Assembly: GCA_030668025.1 (NCBI GenBank)
Contig: DAOUUT010000053.1
Location: forward strand, 1-15,633
Origin: Promethearchaeota archaeon
GTDB taxonomy: Archaea > Asgardarchaeota > Lokiarchaeia > Sigynarchaeales > SOKP01
Direction: 5' to 3'
DNA: 15,633 bases
Shown: positions 1 to 6,361 of the stretch, one piece after another
Position numbering within the stretch: the first letter of the stretch is position 1
How the letters are laid out: the number at the start of each line of letters is the position of its first letter
Notes under the pieces: model-generated
Database searches by the model: none
What the model was told of the DNA's origin: nothing
What the model saw: only the letters and a program-made list of their open reading frames with translations
Made by a program: the position numbers and the translations under genes

Positions 1-1
1 A

Positions 2-319
2 GTAAGAGACGGATACGCCTTTTGGAGGCTTATATCGACTAGAGAAAGGATAGATGAGTTGTTAACTCTTTTTGAACAGAAATCAGTAAATTTTACTCTC
101 CTTAAAATTGGTAATTCTCCATATATTCTTGACGACAATAAAAATAAGTTAACTTTTAAAGAATCCAATGTGTTGGACAAGGCAATATCCTTAGGATTTT
201 TTGAAATTCCTAGAAAAATATCTTTAGAAAAGTTAGCTAACGAACTAGGAAAATCAAAGTCAGCTTTATCTGTTATGTTAAGAAAGATAATTAAAAAGAA
301 AGTAATAATTGAAACCTAA
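2..319 (+). CDS. C-terminal part of a Bat-like HTH_10 transcriptional regulator (5' partial)
   Basis: The frame is open from base 2 without a stop, so the gene enters from the left edge; the TTG at 59 is only an internal codon. The visible 105 residues end in a helix-turn-helix of the bacterio-opsin-activator (HTH_10) type at about residues 50-102: LT..ES.VLDKA, then GFFEIPRKISLEKLA and LGKSKSALSVMLRK, which match the family pattern of helix, GYFxxPR loop, LAxxLGxSKS and recognition helix. The part before it (residues 1-45) resembles the short alpha/beta segment that precedes HTH_10 in archaeal Bat-like proteins. Such proteins are DNA-binding regulators, often of redox or light responses in haloarchaea. 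It is convergent with the ferredoxin gene at 370-1200. That it controls the redox genes nearby is only inference. The N-terminal sensor domain, if any, is outside the window. Confidence 0.8.
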   Translation, partial: VRDGYAFWRLISTRERIDELLTLFEQKSVNFTLLKIGNSPYILDDNKNKLTFKESNVLDKAISLGFFEIPRKISLEKLANELGKSKSALSVMLRKIIKKKVIIET

Positions 320-334
320 ACGAGAAATTCAATA

Positions 335-369
335 TTAGCAAAAAAAAGTTAAGAAAATAAAAAATATAT
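335..369 (-). terminator. T-tract terminator of the ferredoxin-domain gene
   Basis: Read on the minus strand just after the stop codon of the 370-1200 gene there are two T runs (ATTTTTTATTTTC and a run of eight T). No strong hairpin is seen, as is usual for archaeal intrinsic termination. The same 50-base gap separates the two convergent genes. Confidence 0.45.
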
Positions 370-1200
370 TCAAACACATTCTTCCTTAAAAATGGTTCCT
401 TCAACACTTACTATTATATACTTTATCGGCACTTTCCTTTTCGCTCTTTTTGCAGCCTCTTGAGCTAGCCCGAGTAAACCACCACAACAAGGGATTTGCA
501 TCCTCATGACTGTTAGGGTGTTTATTTTTGCTTCATCAAACCAAGCTCTAATCTTTTCGATGTAAATTTCTCTTCCTTGGTCGAGTTTAGGACAAGCGAT
601 CGCTATAGAATGTCCCTTTAAATATTTGTTATGATAATCACCAAGAGCATAAGCAACGCAGTCAGCCGTAAGTATCACATCTGCTCCTTGAAAGTATTCT
701 GCTGCCGGATTTATTAAATGCATTTGAACGGGCCACTGTCTTAATGCGGTGGGGTTTTCTCCAGCAATAACGGTCTGTTCATCAGGTTCGTCAAATACCA
801 TTGTTTCTCCAGAAGCACAACTGCATACATGATTTCCAAGTGTTATTTCGGAATCTTCCGAAGCACAGCCGCATTGATGGGAATGTTCGGCAACAATTTG
901 CTTCGCTTGATTTAATTTTGCCTCCTCTTTTTGGGATAAAGATTCTAAATGTTTTTCAACTTCTTCTTCGTCGAATTCTAACGCTTCTCTTTCAATAATC
1001 TCAAGAGCCCCCTCAGGGCAGTCTCCTATGCAAGCACCCAAGCCGTCACAAAAAACCTCGTTTACAACTTTAGCTTTGCCATCTATAATTGCGAGTGCAC
1101 CTTCTGCGCAACCTATAACGCATTGTCCGCATCCAGTACACAAGTCTTCATCGATTTTAATTATTTTTCTTAAAATTCTTTGATGTTCTGTTTCAGTCAT
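370..1200 (-). CDS. 4Fe-4S ferredoxin-domain protein with Cys-rich C-terminal domain (conserved anaerobe family)
   Basis: 276 residues, soluble. Residues 12-70 form a bacterial-type ferredoxin fold: first site C21-x2-C24-x2-C27-x3-C31, second site C51, C57, C61-P, where the usual second Cys is a leucine (CDGLGACIGDCP). That three-Cys second site recurs in the family I recognise from anaerobic bacteria and archaea, so it is probably not a mutation; it may hold a 3Fe cluster, a 4Fe cluster with another ligand, or none. A charged linker (75-105) is followed by C110, C112, C126, C128 and a conserved C-terminal domain with ADCVAYALG (C181), ACPKLD (C203) and PCCGGLL (C238, C239), suggesting further metal or thiol chemistry. 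No enzymatic activity has been assigned as far as I know. It is divergent from the rubredoxin reductase gene, sharing a promoter region, so a linked electron-transfer role is inferred. The ATG at 1200 lies about 26 bases past a TATA-like box, so the mRNA is probably almost leaderless. Confidence 0.85.
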   Translation of the reverse strand: MTETEHQRILRKIIKIDEDLCTGCGQCVIGCAEGALAIIDGKAKVVNEVFCDGLGACIGDCPEGALEIIEREALEFDEEEVEKHLESLSQKEEAKLNQAKQIVAEHSHQCGCASEDSEITLGNHVCSCASGETMVFDEPDEQTVIAGENPTALRQWPVQMHLINPAAEYFQGADVILTADCVAYALGDYHNKYLKGHSIAIACPKLDQGREIYIEKIRAWFDEAKINTLTVMRMQIPCCGGLLGLAQEAAKRAKRKVPIKYIIVSVEGTIFKEECV

Positions 1201-1319
1201 AATTAACTAAAGTGTAAAATGAAATATATTTTTGAATTCGAACATGTTCATTAATGTTAATTCTGCTGTTAATTTTCATAATAAAAACTTTAAAATAACA
1301 TGTTAAAACTAATTAACAT
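1201..1319. promoter_or_regulatory. Divergent promoter region with two AACATGTT palindromes
   Basis: This 119-base gap drives two genes outward. Minus-strand TATA-like box: AAAAATATATTT (1223-1234), about 26 bases before the ATG at 1200. Plus-strand TATA-like box: CTTTAAAAT (1288-1296), about 28 bases before the ATG at 1320. Both transcripts would be nearly leaderless. Two perfect 10-bp palindromes share the 8-bp core AACATGTT: GAACATGTTC at 1240-1249, just upstream of the minus box, and TAACATGTTA at 1296-1305, between the plus box and its start. Their centres are 56 bases apart. TGTTAATT also occurs at 1255-1262 and 1267-1274, with its inverse AATTAACA at 1311-1318. I read the palindromes as candidate operators of a dimeric regulator; the position at 1296-1305 would suit repression. 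Confidence 0.5.
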
Positions 1320-2663
1320 ATGAAAGTTGTCATCTTGGGAAATAATGTTGCAGGGACTTTTACAGCTCAAAATATTAGATTTCTTAACAATGACATAGAA
1401 ATTGAGATTTTTACTCAAGAAAACTATCCTTATTATTCAAGGGTACATCTTCCAGAAATAATTCCTGGGAAAATTAAAACCGAAGATTTAATCGTTTTCG
1501 ACGAAGAATGGTACAAAAACAAAGATTTGAAGTTGTATTTGAATAAAAAAGCAGTGAACATAGACCCAAAGAATAAAACTATCCTTTTTGAGAATGATGG
1601 TGAACCAGTACTATATGATAAACTGATCCTTGCCTTAGGAAGCACCCCAAATATTCCACCTATTAAAAATGCGAGAGAAATGAAGGATGATAATAAAGGA
1701 GTTTTCACTTTACGGACTATAGACGACGCATTAAAGATCAGAGATTATATTGAAAAATTTGCTGTAAAGAAAGCTATTGTAATTGGAGGGGGCCTTTTAG
1801 GTTTAGAATTAGCAAGTCAGATCAACGATTGTAACTTAGATACGACCGTTGTCGAATTTTTCCCCCGACTGTTACCAAGACAACTAGATGAAGAATGCGG
1901 TACGATGCTAAAAGATGAGATTGAAAGTAGAGGAATTAAAGTAATATTAAACGCCGCAACTGAAGAAATTTTAGGAGATGGAATGGTGAATGGCATAAAA
2001 TTAAAAGATGGAAGTAAGTTCGATTCTGATATAGTGTTAATTCAAGCGGGGATTCGACCTATAATAGATTTGGCTAAAAGCGCTAATATTAAAACGGATC
2101 GAGGGATAATTATTAACGAATTTTTAGAAACAAGCGAAAAAGACATTTACGCCGTTGGAGATTGCGTGCAATACAAAGACCAAATCTGGGGAATTATACC
2201 CGCTTGTATGGAACAATCGAAAATTGTAGCCGCTTCAGTTCTTGAATTGAAAAAAGTTGAATACGAAGGAACTACGCCTAAAAATACGCTTAAAATCGTA
2301 GGGTTAGAATTAACTTCGATTGGTACTATTGACCCTAAGAAAGAAGAAGGGGTTGGGTGGGAAATCTTAAAAAAATCTGATAAAAAAGATTGTTGCTATC
2401 AAAAAATTGTGCTGAAAGATAATAAACTCAAAGGAGCAATTCTGTTTGGCGATAGTAAAGCAATTTCTTATGTTTACAAAAAGATGGAACAAGATGTCGA
2501 TAAGGAAGAACTCCGAAAGTTGCTTGAATTATATATTTACGAGTGCTCTAACTGCGGCACAGAATACGACGAAACTAAAATGGATGTTCTTTTTAAAAAT
2601 TTGCCAAAAGATTGGAGATGTCCAAACTGTAAAAACCCAAAAGAAGATTTTAAAAAGAAATAA
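1320..2663 (+). CDS. FAD/NAD(P)-dependent rubredoxin-type oxidoreductase with fused C-terminal rubredoxin domain
   Basis: 447 residues. Residues 1-310 are a two-dinucleotide-fold flavoprotein of the NADH:rubredoxin oxidoreductase / NirB-like group: an FAD site VVILGNNVAGTFTA (4-16, with N-N-V-A-G in place of GxGxxG), the ALGSTP strand (105-110), an NAD(P) site IVIGGGLLGLELA (153-165) and the second FAD motif YAVGDC (277-282). A small C-terminal domain (about 320-385) follows. Residues 405-447 are a rubredoxin: C409-x2-C412 and C434-x2-C437 with LPKDWRCPNC. The enzyme should take electrons from NAD(P)H to its own iron site and on to free rubredoxins. The next gene, 15 bases on, encodes a rubredoxin-like protein, which supports this. 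No Cys pair typical of disulfide reductases is present in the FAD domain. The start ATG at 1320 sits where a leaderless transcript would begin. The exact electron acceptor (rubredoxin, FprA, rubrerythrin) is inferred. Confidence 0.87.
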   Translation: MKVVILGNNVAGTFTAQNIRFLNNDIEIEIFTQENYPYYSRVHLPEIIPGKIKTEDLIVFDEEWYKNKDLKLYLNKKAVNIDPKNKTILFENDGEPVLYDKLILALGSTPNIPPIKNAREMKDDNKGVFTLRTIDDALKIRDYIEKFAVKKAIVIGGGLLGLELASQINDCNLDTTVVEFFPRLLPRQLDEECGTMLKDEIESRGIKVILNAATEEILGDGMVNGIKLKDGSKFDSDIVLIQAGIRPIIDLAKSANIKTDRGIIINEFLETSEKDIYAVGDCVQYKDQIWGIIPACMEQSKIVAASVLELKKVEYEGTTPKNTLKIVGLELTSIGTIDPKKEEGVGWEILKKSDKKDCCYQKIVLKDNKLKGAILFGDSKAISYVYKKMEQDVDKEELRKLLELYIYECSNCGTEYDETKMDVLFKNLPKDWRCPNCKNPKEDFKKK

Positions 2664-2667
2664 AGAA

Positions 2668-2672
2668 GAGGG
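2668..2672 (+). promoter_or_regulatory. Shine-Dalgarno GAGGG for the small rubredoxin-like gene
   Basis: GAGGG lies 6 bases before the ATG at 2679 and just after the stop of the preceding flavoprotein gene. It fixes the start of the small gene and indicates translation from a polycistronic mRNA. Confidence 0.6.
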
Positions 2673-2678
2673 AAATAT

Positions 2679-2825
2679 ATGACAATCTATAGATGTAAAA
2701 GATGTAATTATCTCTATATTGATGAAGAACAAGAAAAAACATTTGAAAGTGTTAGAAATGATTACAAATGTCCTAAGTGCCGTGCATCAAAGATATTCTT
2801 TGTTAAAAAGGAATTACCAAAGTAA
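2679..2825 (+). CDS. Short divergent rubredoxin-like protein (48 aa)
   Basis: 48 residues from ATG 2679 with a good SD. C6-x2-C9 and C31-x2-C34 (YRCKRCNYLY and YKCPKCRA) give the Fe(Cys)4 spacing of a short rubredoxin, and the K-C-P-K-C knuckle and a following S-K-I-F-F match the family's CPxCG..K..F end. It departs from typical rubredoxins: the Gly after each Cys pair is replaced (N10, R35), the acidic PDDW segment before the second pair is V-R-N-D-Y, and it is more basic. It lies 15 bases after the rubredoxin-reductase-type gene and 38 bases before the D-aminoacylase gene, so it is likely co-transcribed. Role inferred: one-electron carrier served by the upstream flavoprotein. It might instead be a zinc ribbon, since CxxC/CxxC pairs with lost glycines can bind zinc. 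Confidence 0.75.
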   Translation: MTIYRCKRCNYLYIDEEQEKTFESVRNDYKCPKCRASKIFFVKKELPK

Positions 2826-2850
2826 ATCTATTTTCATATCTAATTTGTTT

Positions 2851-2856
2851 AGGTGA
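2851..2856 (+). promoter_or_regulatory. Shine-Dalgarno AGGTGA for the D-aminoacylase gene
   Basis: AGGTGA is a perfect match to the archaeal 16S rRNA 3' end and stands 7 bases before the ATG at 2864, deciding that start over the in-frame or nearby alternatives. Confidence 0.65.
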
Positions 2857-2863
2857 AGACATT

Positions 2864-4486
2864 ATGGTTTATGATATAACTATTAAAAATGGAAAAATAA
2901 TCAGTGGAGCAGGAAATCCTTGGTATCCAGGAGAAATTGGGATTAAAGGAGGAAGAATTATTAAAATTAAACCAAAAATTAACGAAGAAGCTAAAAAAGT
3001 AATCGACGCTAGCGGAATGATTGTCTGTCCTGGATTTATAGATATTCATTCTCATACTGATTATATTTTGCCCGTAAATAGAAGTCAAGAATCAACCCTA
3101 TGTCAAGGAGTCACTACAACAATGGTAGGCATGTGCGGAGATGGGATGGCTCCTATTCCTGAAGGTAAAGAAGAAGAATTTAAGAAAATAGTAGCTAAAC
3201 TGGATCCAGTACTCCAACAGTTTGATTATCCTTATCATACTTTTGCTGAATATTTGGAATATAATGAACGCAAAAGAAATTCAGCAAACTTAGCTTTTTG
3301 TATAGGTTATGGGAACATAAGATGGGCGGGAGGTCAAGCTTTCGAAAACCGTGCTGCAACACGCGAAGAGATGGAACAAATGAAAAGTTATTTGCGGGAA
3401 GCTATGGAAGCAGGAGCTTTTGGAATGAGTACGGGCTTGATTTATGCCCCACAAATATTTGCCAAGACAGAAGAAATTATTGAACTTACTAAAGTGGTGG
3501 CTAAATATAATGGCTTATATTTTTCTCATATTCGCAGCGAAGGGAATAGTATCATTAAAGCGATTAAAGAAGTTATAGAAATCGTCGAAAAATCTGGATG
3601 CGTTGGAGGTCAAATCGCACACCATAAAGTTGCTGGTGAAGCTTTTTGGGGAGGAAGTATCCAAACTTTAAAACTAATTGAGGAAGCTAACGAGAGAGGG
3701 ATACACATAACCTATGATCAATATCCATATAACCGGGGAATGTCAGATCTTGCAACAGCACTGCCTCCTTGGACTCGTGAAGGAAATAACGATATCATCT
3801 TAGAACGGATAAAAGATCCAGAAATTCAACAGAAAATTAAAAAGGATGTAGAGGAAGGGATCGAAGGATGGGAAAATTGGATTCAAAATGAAGGAATGAA
3901 AAATATTTACATCTCTACCGTGATTTCTGACAAATGGAAGGATGTCACCACATTAAACATTCCTAAAATCACTAAGATTAAAGGGATGGCTGACGATTGG
4001 GAGACTTTTTTTACATTACTTATTGATAATAAATTGGCAGTAGGGATCACGATTGAAAGCATGGGCGAGGAGGATATATGTCGAATTATGACAGGTCGGT
4101 ATCAAATGGTTGGTACTGACGGATTTGGAATTCCTGGAGCTTTCAGTTCTGGAGCATTTCATCCCAGGTGTTTTGGAACCTATCCTCGCATTCTTGCTAA
4201 ATATGTAAGAGAGGAGAAAATCTTAGCCCTTGAAGATGCAATACGAAAGATGACCTCTTTTCCAGCCAATAAGCTTGGACTTCAAGATAGAGGCCTAATT
4301 CTTGAAGGAAATTGGGCGGATATCGTTATATTCGATCCTCATAAAGTAAAAGATACAGCAACTTATGAACAACCCTACCAGCTTCCTGAAGGAATTCCAC
4401 ATGTTATTGTCAATGGTGTGATCGTCGTCCAAAACGGAAAAAAGAATAAAAAATCACCGGGAATAGTGATACGACGTCCCACTTAA
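2864..4486 (+). CDS. N-acyl-D-amino-acid deacylase (D-aminoacylase), amidohydrolase superfamily
   Basis: 540 residues, close to the usual 480-540 of the family. It hydrolyses N-acyl-D-amino acids to the free D-amino acid and a carboxylate. The N-terminal beta-sandwich (DITIKNGKIISG..NPWYPGEIGIKGGRI) leads to CPGFIDIHSHTD with metal ligands H62, H64 and D66. Other expected active-site residues are visible: C91 (GMCGDG, the bridging Cys of D-aminoacylases), H222 (FSHIRSEG), H253/H254 (QIAHHK) and the catalytic Asp D419 (GTDG). The C-terminus has the family signature from TSFPANKLGLQDRG to ADIVIFDP and IVNGV. No signal peptide, so cytoplasmic. It follows two redox genes by only 38 bases, an unexpected partner. 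D-hydantoinase/dihydroorotase relatives are less likely because of C91 and the length. The biological substrate (for example peptidoglycan-derived or aged-protein D-residues) is unknown. Confidence 0.9.
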   Translation: MVYDITIKNGKIISGAGNPWYPGEIGIKGGRIIKIKPKINEEAKKVIDASGMIVCPGFIDIHSHTDYILPVNRSQESTLCQGVTTTMVGMCGDGMAPIPEGKEEEFKKIVAKLDPVLQQFDYPYHTFAEYLEYNERKRNSANLAFCIGYGNIRWAGGQAFENRAATREEMEQMKSYLREAMEAGAFGMSTGLIYAPQIFAKTEEIIELTKVVAKYNGLYFSHIRSEGNSIIKAIKEVIEIVEKSGCVGGQIAHHKVAGEAFWGGSIQTLKLIEEANERGIHITYDQYPYNRGMSDLATALPPWTREGNNDIILERIKDPEIQQKIKKDVEEGIEGWENWIQNEGMKNIYISTVISDKWKDVTTLNIPKITKIKGMADDWETFFTLLIDNKLAVGITIESMGEEDICRIMTGRYQMVGTDGFGIPGAFSSGAFHPRCFGTYPRILAKYVREEKILALEDAIRKMTSFPANKLGLQDRGLILEGNWADIVIFDPHKVKDTATYEQPYQLPEGIPHVIVNGVIVVQNGKKNKKSPGIVIRRPT

Positions 4487-4686
4487 AATATATGGAAAAA
4501 AATAATGCATTAAAATTTTTTCTCTCTTCCATAAAAACTGTTTGTACTTAATCAACATCAATTTTTATGCTTAAAGGCAACGATTTAATTAGATTAATTT
4601 ATAAAATATTAAATTAATATTTTTAATGTATATTCAATTAACACATCCATAGTTTAAAAATCAAAATAAAATAATGGTTGTTTATT
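4487..4686 (+). promoter_or_regulatory. Intergenic region: terminator-like start, rubredoxin promoter
   Basis: Very AT-rich. Near 4503-4522 the palindrome TAATGCATTA is followed by a run of T, a weak terminator for the D-aminoacylase operon. An AT-only inverted repeat (9-bp arms 4593-4601 and 4610-4618, 8-base loop) lies in the middle. AATTAACA at 4636-4643 matches the copy at 1311-1318 in the divergent promoter. A TATA-like box GTTTAAAAATC (4651-4661) is placed about 30 bases before the GTG at 4687, suggesting a leaderless or short-leader transcript. No gene was seen here. Confidence 0.35.
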
Positions 4687-4827
4687 GTGGCTAAATGGGA
4701 ATGTACTGCGTGTGGTTACGTTTACGATGAGGAGAAAGAAGGAACAAAATTTGAAGATTTACCCGATGATTGGGTTTGCCCAGTCTGCGGCGTAGACAAA
4801 TCTTTCTTCACGAAAATATCCGATTAG
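4687..4827 (+). CDS. Rubredoxin (46 aa, short-loop type)
   Basis: 46 residues from GTG 4687 (the frame has a stop at 4672; a TTG at 4678 is a less likely start; the ATG at 4674 is in another frame and stops quickly). Sequence features are textbook: W4-E-C6-x2-C9-GYVYD, then [14 protein letters not shown] with C31-x2-C34, then DKSFF. The canonical 52-54-residue rubredoxin loop between GYVYD and GT.FEDLP is missing about seven residues, as in the known 45-residue Desulfovibrio desulfuricans rubredoxin. One Fe is held by four Cys; role is one-electron transfer in the cytoplasm. The flavodiiron gene, the classic acceptor of rubredoxin electrons, begins about 1.5 kb downstream on the same strand with only an oppositely oriented acyltransferase gene between. 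It appears to have its own promoter. Confidence 0.92.
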   Translation: MAKWECTACGYVYDEEKEGTKFEDLPDDWVCPVCGVDKSFFTKISD

Positions 4828-4847
4828 TTCATTTTAATAATTTTTTT
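4822..4847. repeat. 26-bp direct repeat, copy 1 (acyltransferase-flanking)
   Basis: Exact 26-base match to 6197-6222, beginning GATTAGTTCATTTTAATAA and ending in seven T. This copy holds the last sense codon and stop of the rubredoxin gene and its T-tract, and reaches the first base of the acyltransferase stop codon on the other strand. The two copies are 1375 bases apart and bracket the acyltransferase gene. Confidence 0.7.
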
Positions 4848-4860
4848 TATTTTTTTTTTA
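4831..4860 (+). terminator. T-tract terminator of the rubredoxin gene
   Basis: Runs of eight and ten T (4841-4848 and 4850-4859) follow the rubredoxin stop on the plus strand. Opposite-strand bases here encode the lysine-rich tail and stop of the acyltransferase, so the two 3' ends overlap in function. Confidence 0.5.
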
Positions 4861-6010
4861 CCTGAATAATTTCTGTTTTTTTTAAATTTCTTAGTTTTGT
4901 TTCGATAAACCACCAGAGAACGCCGATAGATATCGTTATTATCCAATTTATAATTAGCAATAATATATTCACAATAATTTCATTTGAAGAAAAACCAAAA
5001 ATATTCAAAATAAGTGGATAAACTGAAAGACTCTCGTAAATAGTATAAGTGATAGCAAAATAGAGATTCTGGACAAGGAAAACATGAAAAGATGATTTTC
5101 CTATATATTTAAACACTTTGCCGATTCTATTTTTAGAATCATGTGGTAATATTTTCAAGACTAATAAAATTATAACCGCAGAGTAAGGGAAAGTAAGATA
5201 GTTATAGTCTCCCCTTACCAAATGAGCCCCATCTATTGCTAATCGATAATCAAAGAACTGATATTGTATGAGATATATTAAACTAATTGGAAATAATATC
5301 CATATAAAAATATTCTTCTTACTGAATATATTATGGTCCTTAGAAAACCATAAACCCAATCCTATTGCAGATAAATAGAGGAATATGCTATATCGGAAAT
5401 AAATTTCAACATCCCAATCTTCATAAGAAGTAATCTCGCCTACAATTAGAAATGCAGAGAGATGCATAATAATCTCAATCATAAAGCATAGAACAAGAGT
5501 CATTTTAGGTTTCCAAGTAAATATCTTATACAAAAGGGGCAGGATCAATATCGACTGGAATATAATAGGAATGAACCACACTCCTGGACCTCCAAAAGGC
5601 GAAAGTCCTAGAACGATATGATCTAAGATCCAATTCTCGCTTAAAAGATCAATAAAACTCGCTCCATAAATAATAAATCCGAATAATAATGAAAACGCAT
5701 AGTAAATTAAGAAAGGGAACATGTATCGCCATAATTTATTCTTAAAATAATTCCACGAATACAACTCCCTTAGAGTAGCTTCGCCTTTTCTCGCAAGGGA
5801 TTTGCCAATATTAAAACCCATTATAATTAAAAAAACCGGTATAGCTATTCGCTCCCATAATTCAAACCCCATAATTCTTACCAATTCGCGATCCATGTAT
5901 ATCCTAGAGTGATCAAGAACGACGAGCATGATCATCCAAGCCTTAAGAAAATCAATTTGAAAGAAATTAATCTTCTCTGTTTTTTGTATTAAAATGTTTT
6001 TTTCTTCCAT
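4847..6010 (-). CDS. Integral membrane acyltransferase (acyltransferase family 3)
   Basis: 387 residues with about ten hydrophobic segments. The N-terminus reads FLKAWMIMLVVLDHSRIY with the conserved histidine of the family in the first membrane helix (H34), and ERIAIPVFLIIMGFNIG matches the second helix region of Acyl_transf_3 (PF01757-like) proteins; GPGVWFIPIIFQSILILPLLY is the typical W-[FY]-x-P segment. These enzymes move acetyl or other acyl groups from the cytoplasmic side onto surface polysaccharides, glycolipids or peptides. The substrate cannot be told. The start ATG at 6010 has AGGGGAT a few bases upstream as SD. The gene faces its neighbours in the opposite direction and interrupts a run of rubredoxin-dependent genes, and exact 26-bp repeats flank it, so it may be a late arrival. 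The tail is lysine-rich because it is written across the T-tract of the neighbour. Confidence 0.8.
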   Translation of the reverse strand: MEEKNILIQKTEKINFFQIDFLKAWMIMLVVLDHSRIYMDRELVRIMGFELWERIAIPVFLIIMGFNIGKSLARKGEATLRELYSWNYFKNKLWRYMFPFLIYYAFSLLFGFIIYGASFIDLLSENWILDHIVLGLSPFGGPGVWFIPIIFQSILILPLLYKIFTWKPKMTLVLCFMIEIIMHLSAFLIVGEITSYEDWDVEIYFRYSIFLYLSAIGLGLWFSKDHNIFSKKNIFIWILFPISLIYLIQYQFFDYRLAIDGAHLVRGDYNYLTFPYSAVIILLVLKILPHDSKNRIGKVFKYIGKSSFHVFLVQNLYFAITYTIYESLSVYPLILNIFGFSSNEIIVNILLLIINWIITISIGVLWWFIETKLRNLKKTEIIQVKKK

Positions 6011-6361
6011 TTTATCCCCTAATAATTAAATAACTCAGATTTAATTTTATGAAACATTGACATTTTATAAGATTTCCTTACCATTTTAAAGTAAATAAAA
6101 GTTAGAAACGCCATATATTCTTTAATTATGGTTTAGATGACAACATCCCATTCAATAAAATGCTTGATTTTAGGTACAGTTTTATTAAAAGACTTGGATT
6201 AGTTCATTTTAATAATTTTTTTCTATTTATCTCAAGCAATTTGCTCTCTTTCATTTCAAATCTTCTAATAAATTTATAAGATAAAGAAATTAAATTTATT
6301 AAAAACAAAAAGAAAGATATCTTAAATATTAAATATTAATCCTAAAATTGGTGTTAAAAAT
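6011..6361 (+). promoter_or_regulatory. Intergenic region with repeat copy 2 and the fprA promoter
   Basis: 351 bases, very AT-rich. It contains the acyltransferase promoter and SD at the left (minus strand), repeat copy 2 at 6197-6222, and a TATA-like stretch CTTAAATATTAAATATTAA (6321-6339) about 30 bases before the fprA ATG. GGTG at 6350-6353 can act as SD (8-base spacing). A 21-codon frame from ATG 6137 ends on the TAG inside repeat copy 2, but it shows no family resemblance and I do not call it a gene. Confidence 0.45.
6197..6222. repeat. 26-bp direct repeat, copy 2 (acyltransferase-flanking)
   Basis: Exact match over 26 bases to 4822-4847. Here it is in non-coding DNA, 140 bases before fprA. 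Sequence left of the repeat is not clearly similar to the rubredoxin 3' end, so the identity starts abruptly at GATTAG. Confidence 0.7.

Noticed and set aside
59..319. TTG at 59 as the start of an 86-residue protein
   Set aside because: The frame is open to base 2 and the residues upstream read as part of the same Bat-like domain, so the gene is cut by the window edge.
1433..1708. 91-residue minus-strand open frame inside the rubredoxin-reductase gene
   Set aside because: It is a shadow of the flavoprotein gene; it has no family motif and the plus-strand frame carries all dinucleotide-binding motifs.
4593..4618. AT-only inverted repeat considered as an operator or attachment site
   Set aside because: Nine-base arms made only of A and T are likely by chance in DNA of this composition, and it is not placed at a promoter box.
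6137..6202. 21-codon frame ending on the TAG in repeat copy 2, considered as a remnant rubredoxin 3' end
   Set aside because: The translation (MTTSHSIKCLILGTVLLKDLD) has no CxxC or other rubredoxin feature, so it does not support a duplicated rubredoxin end.
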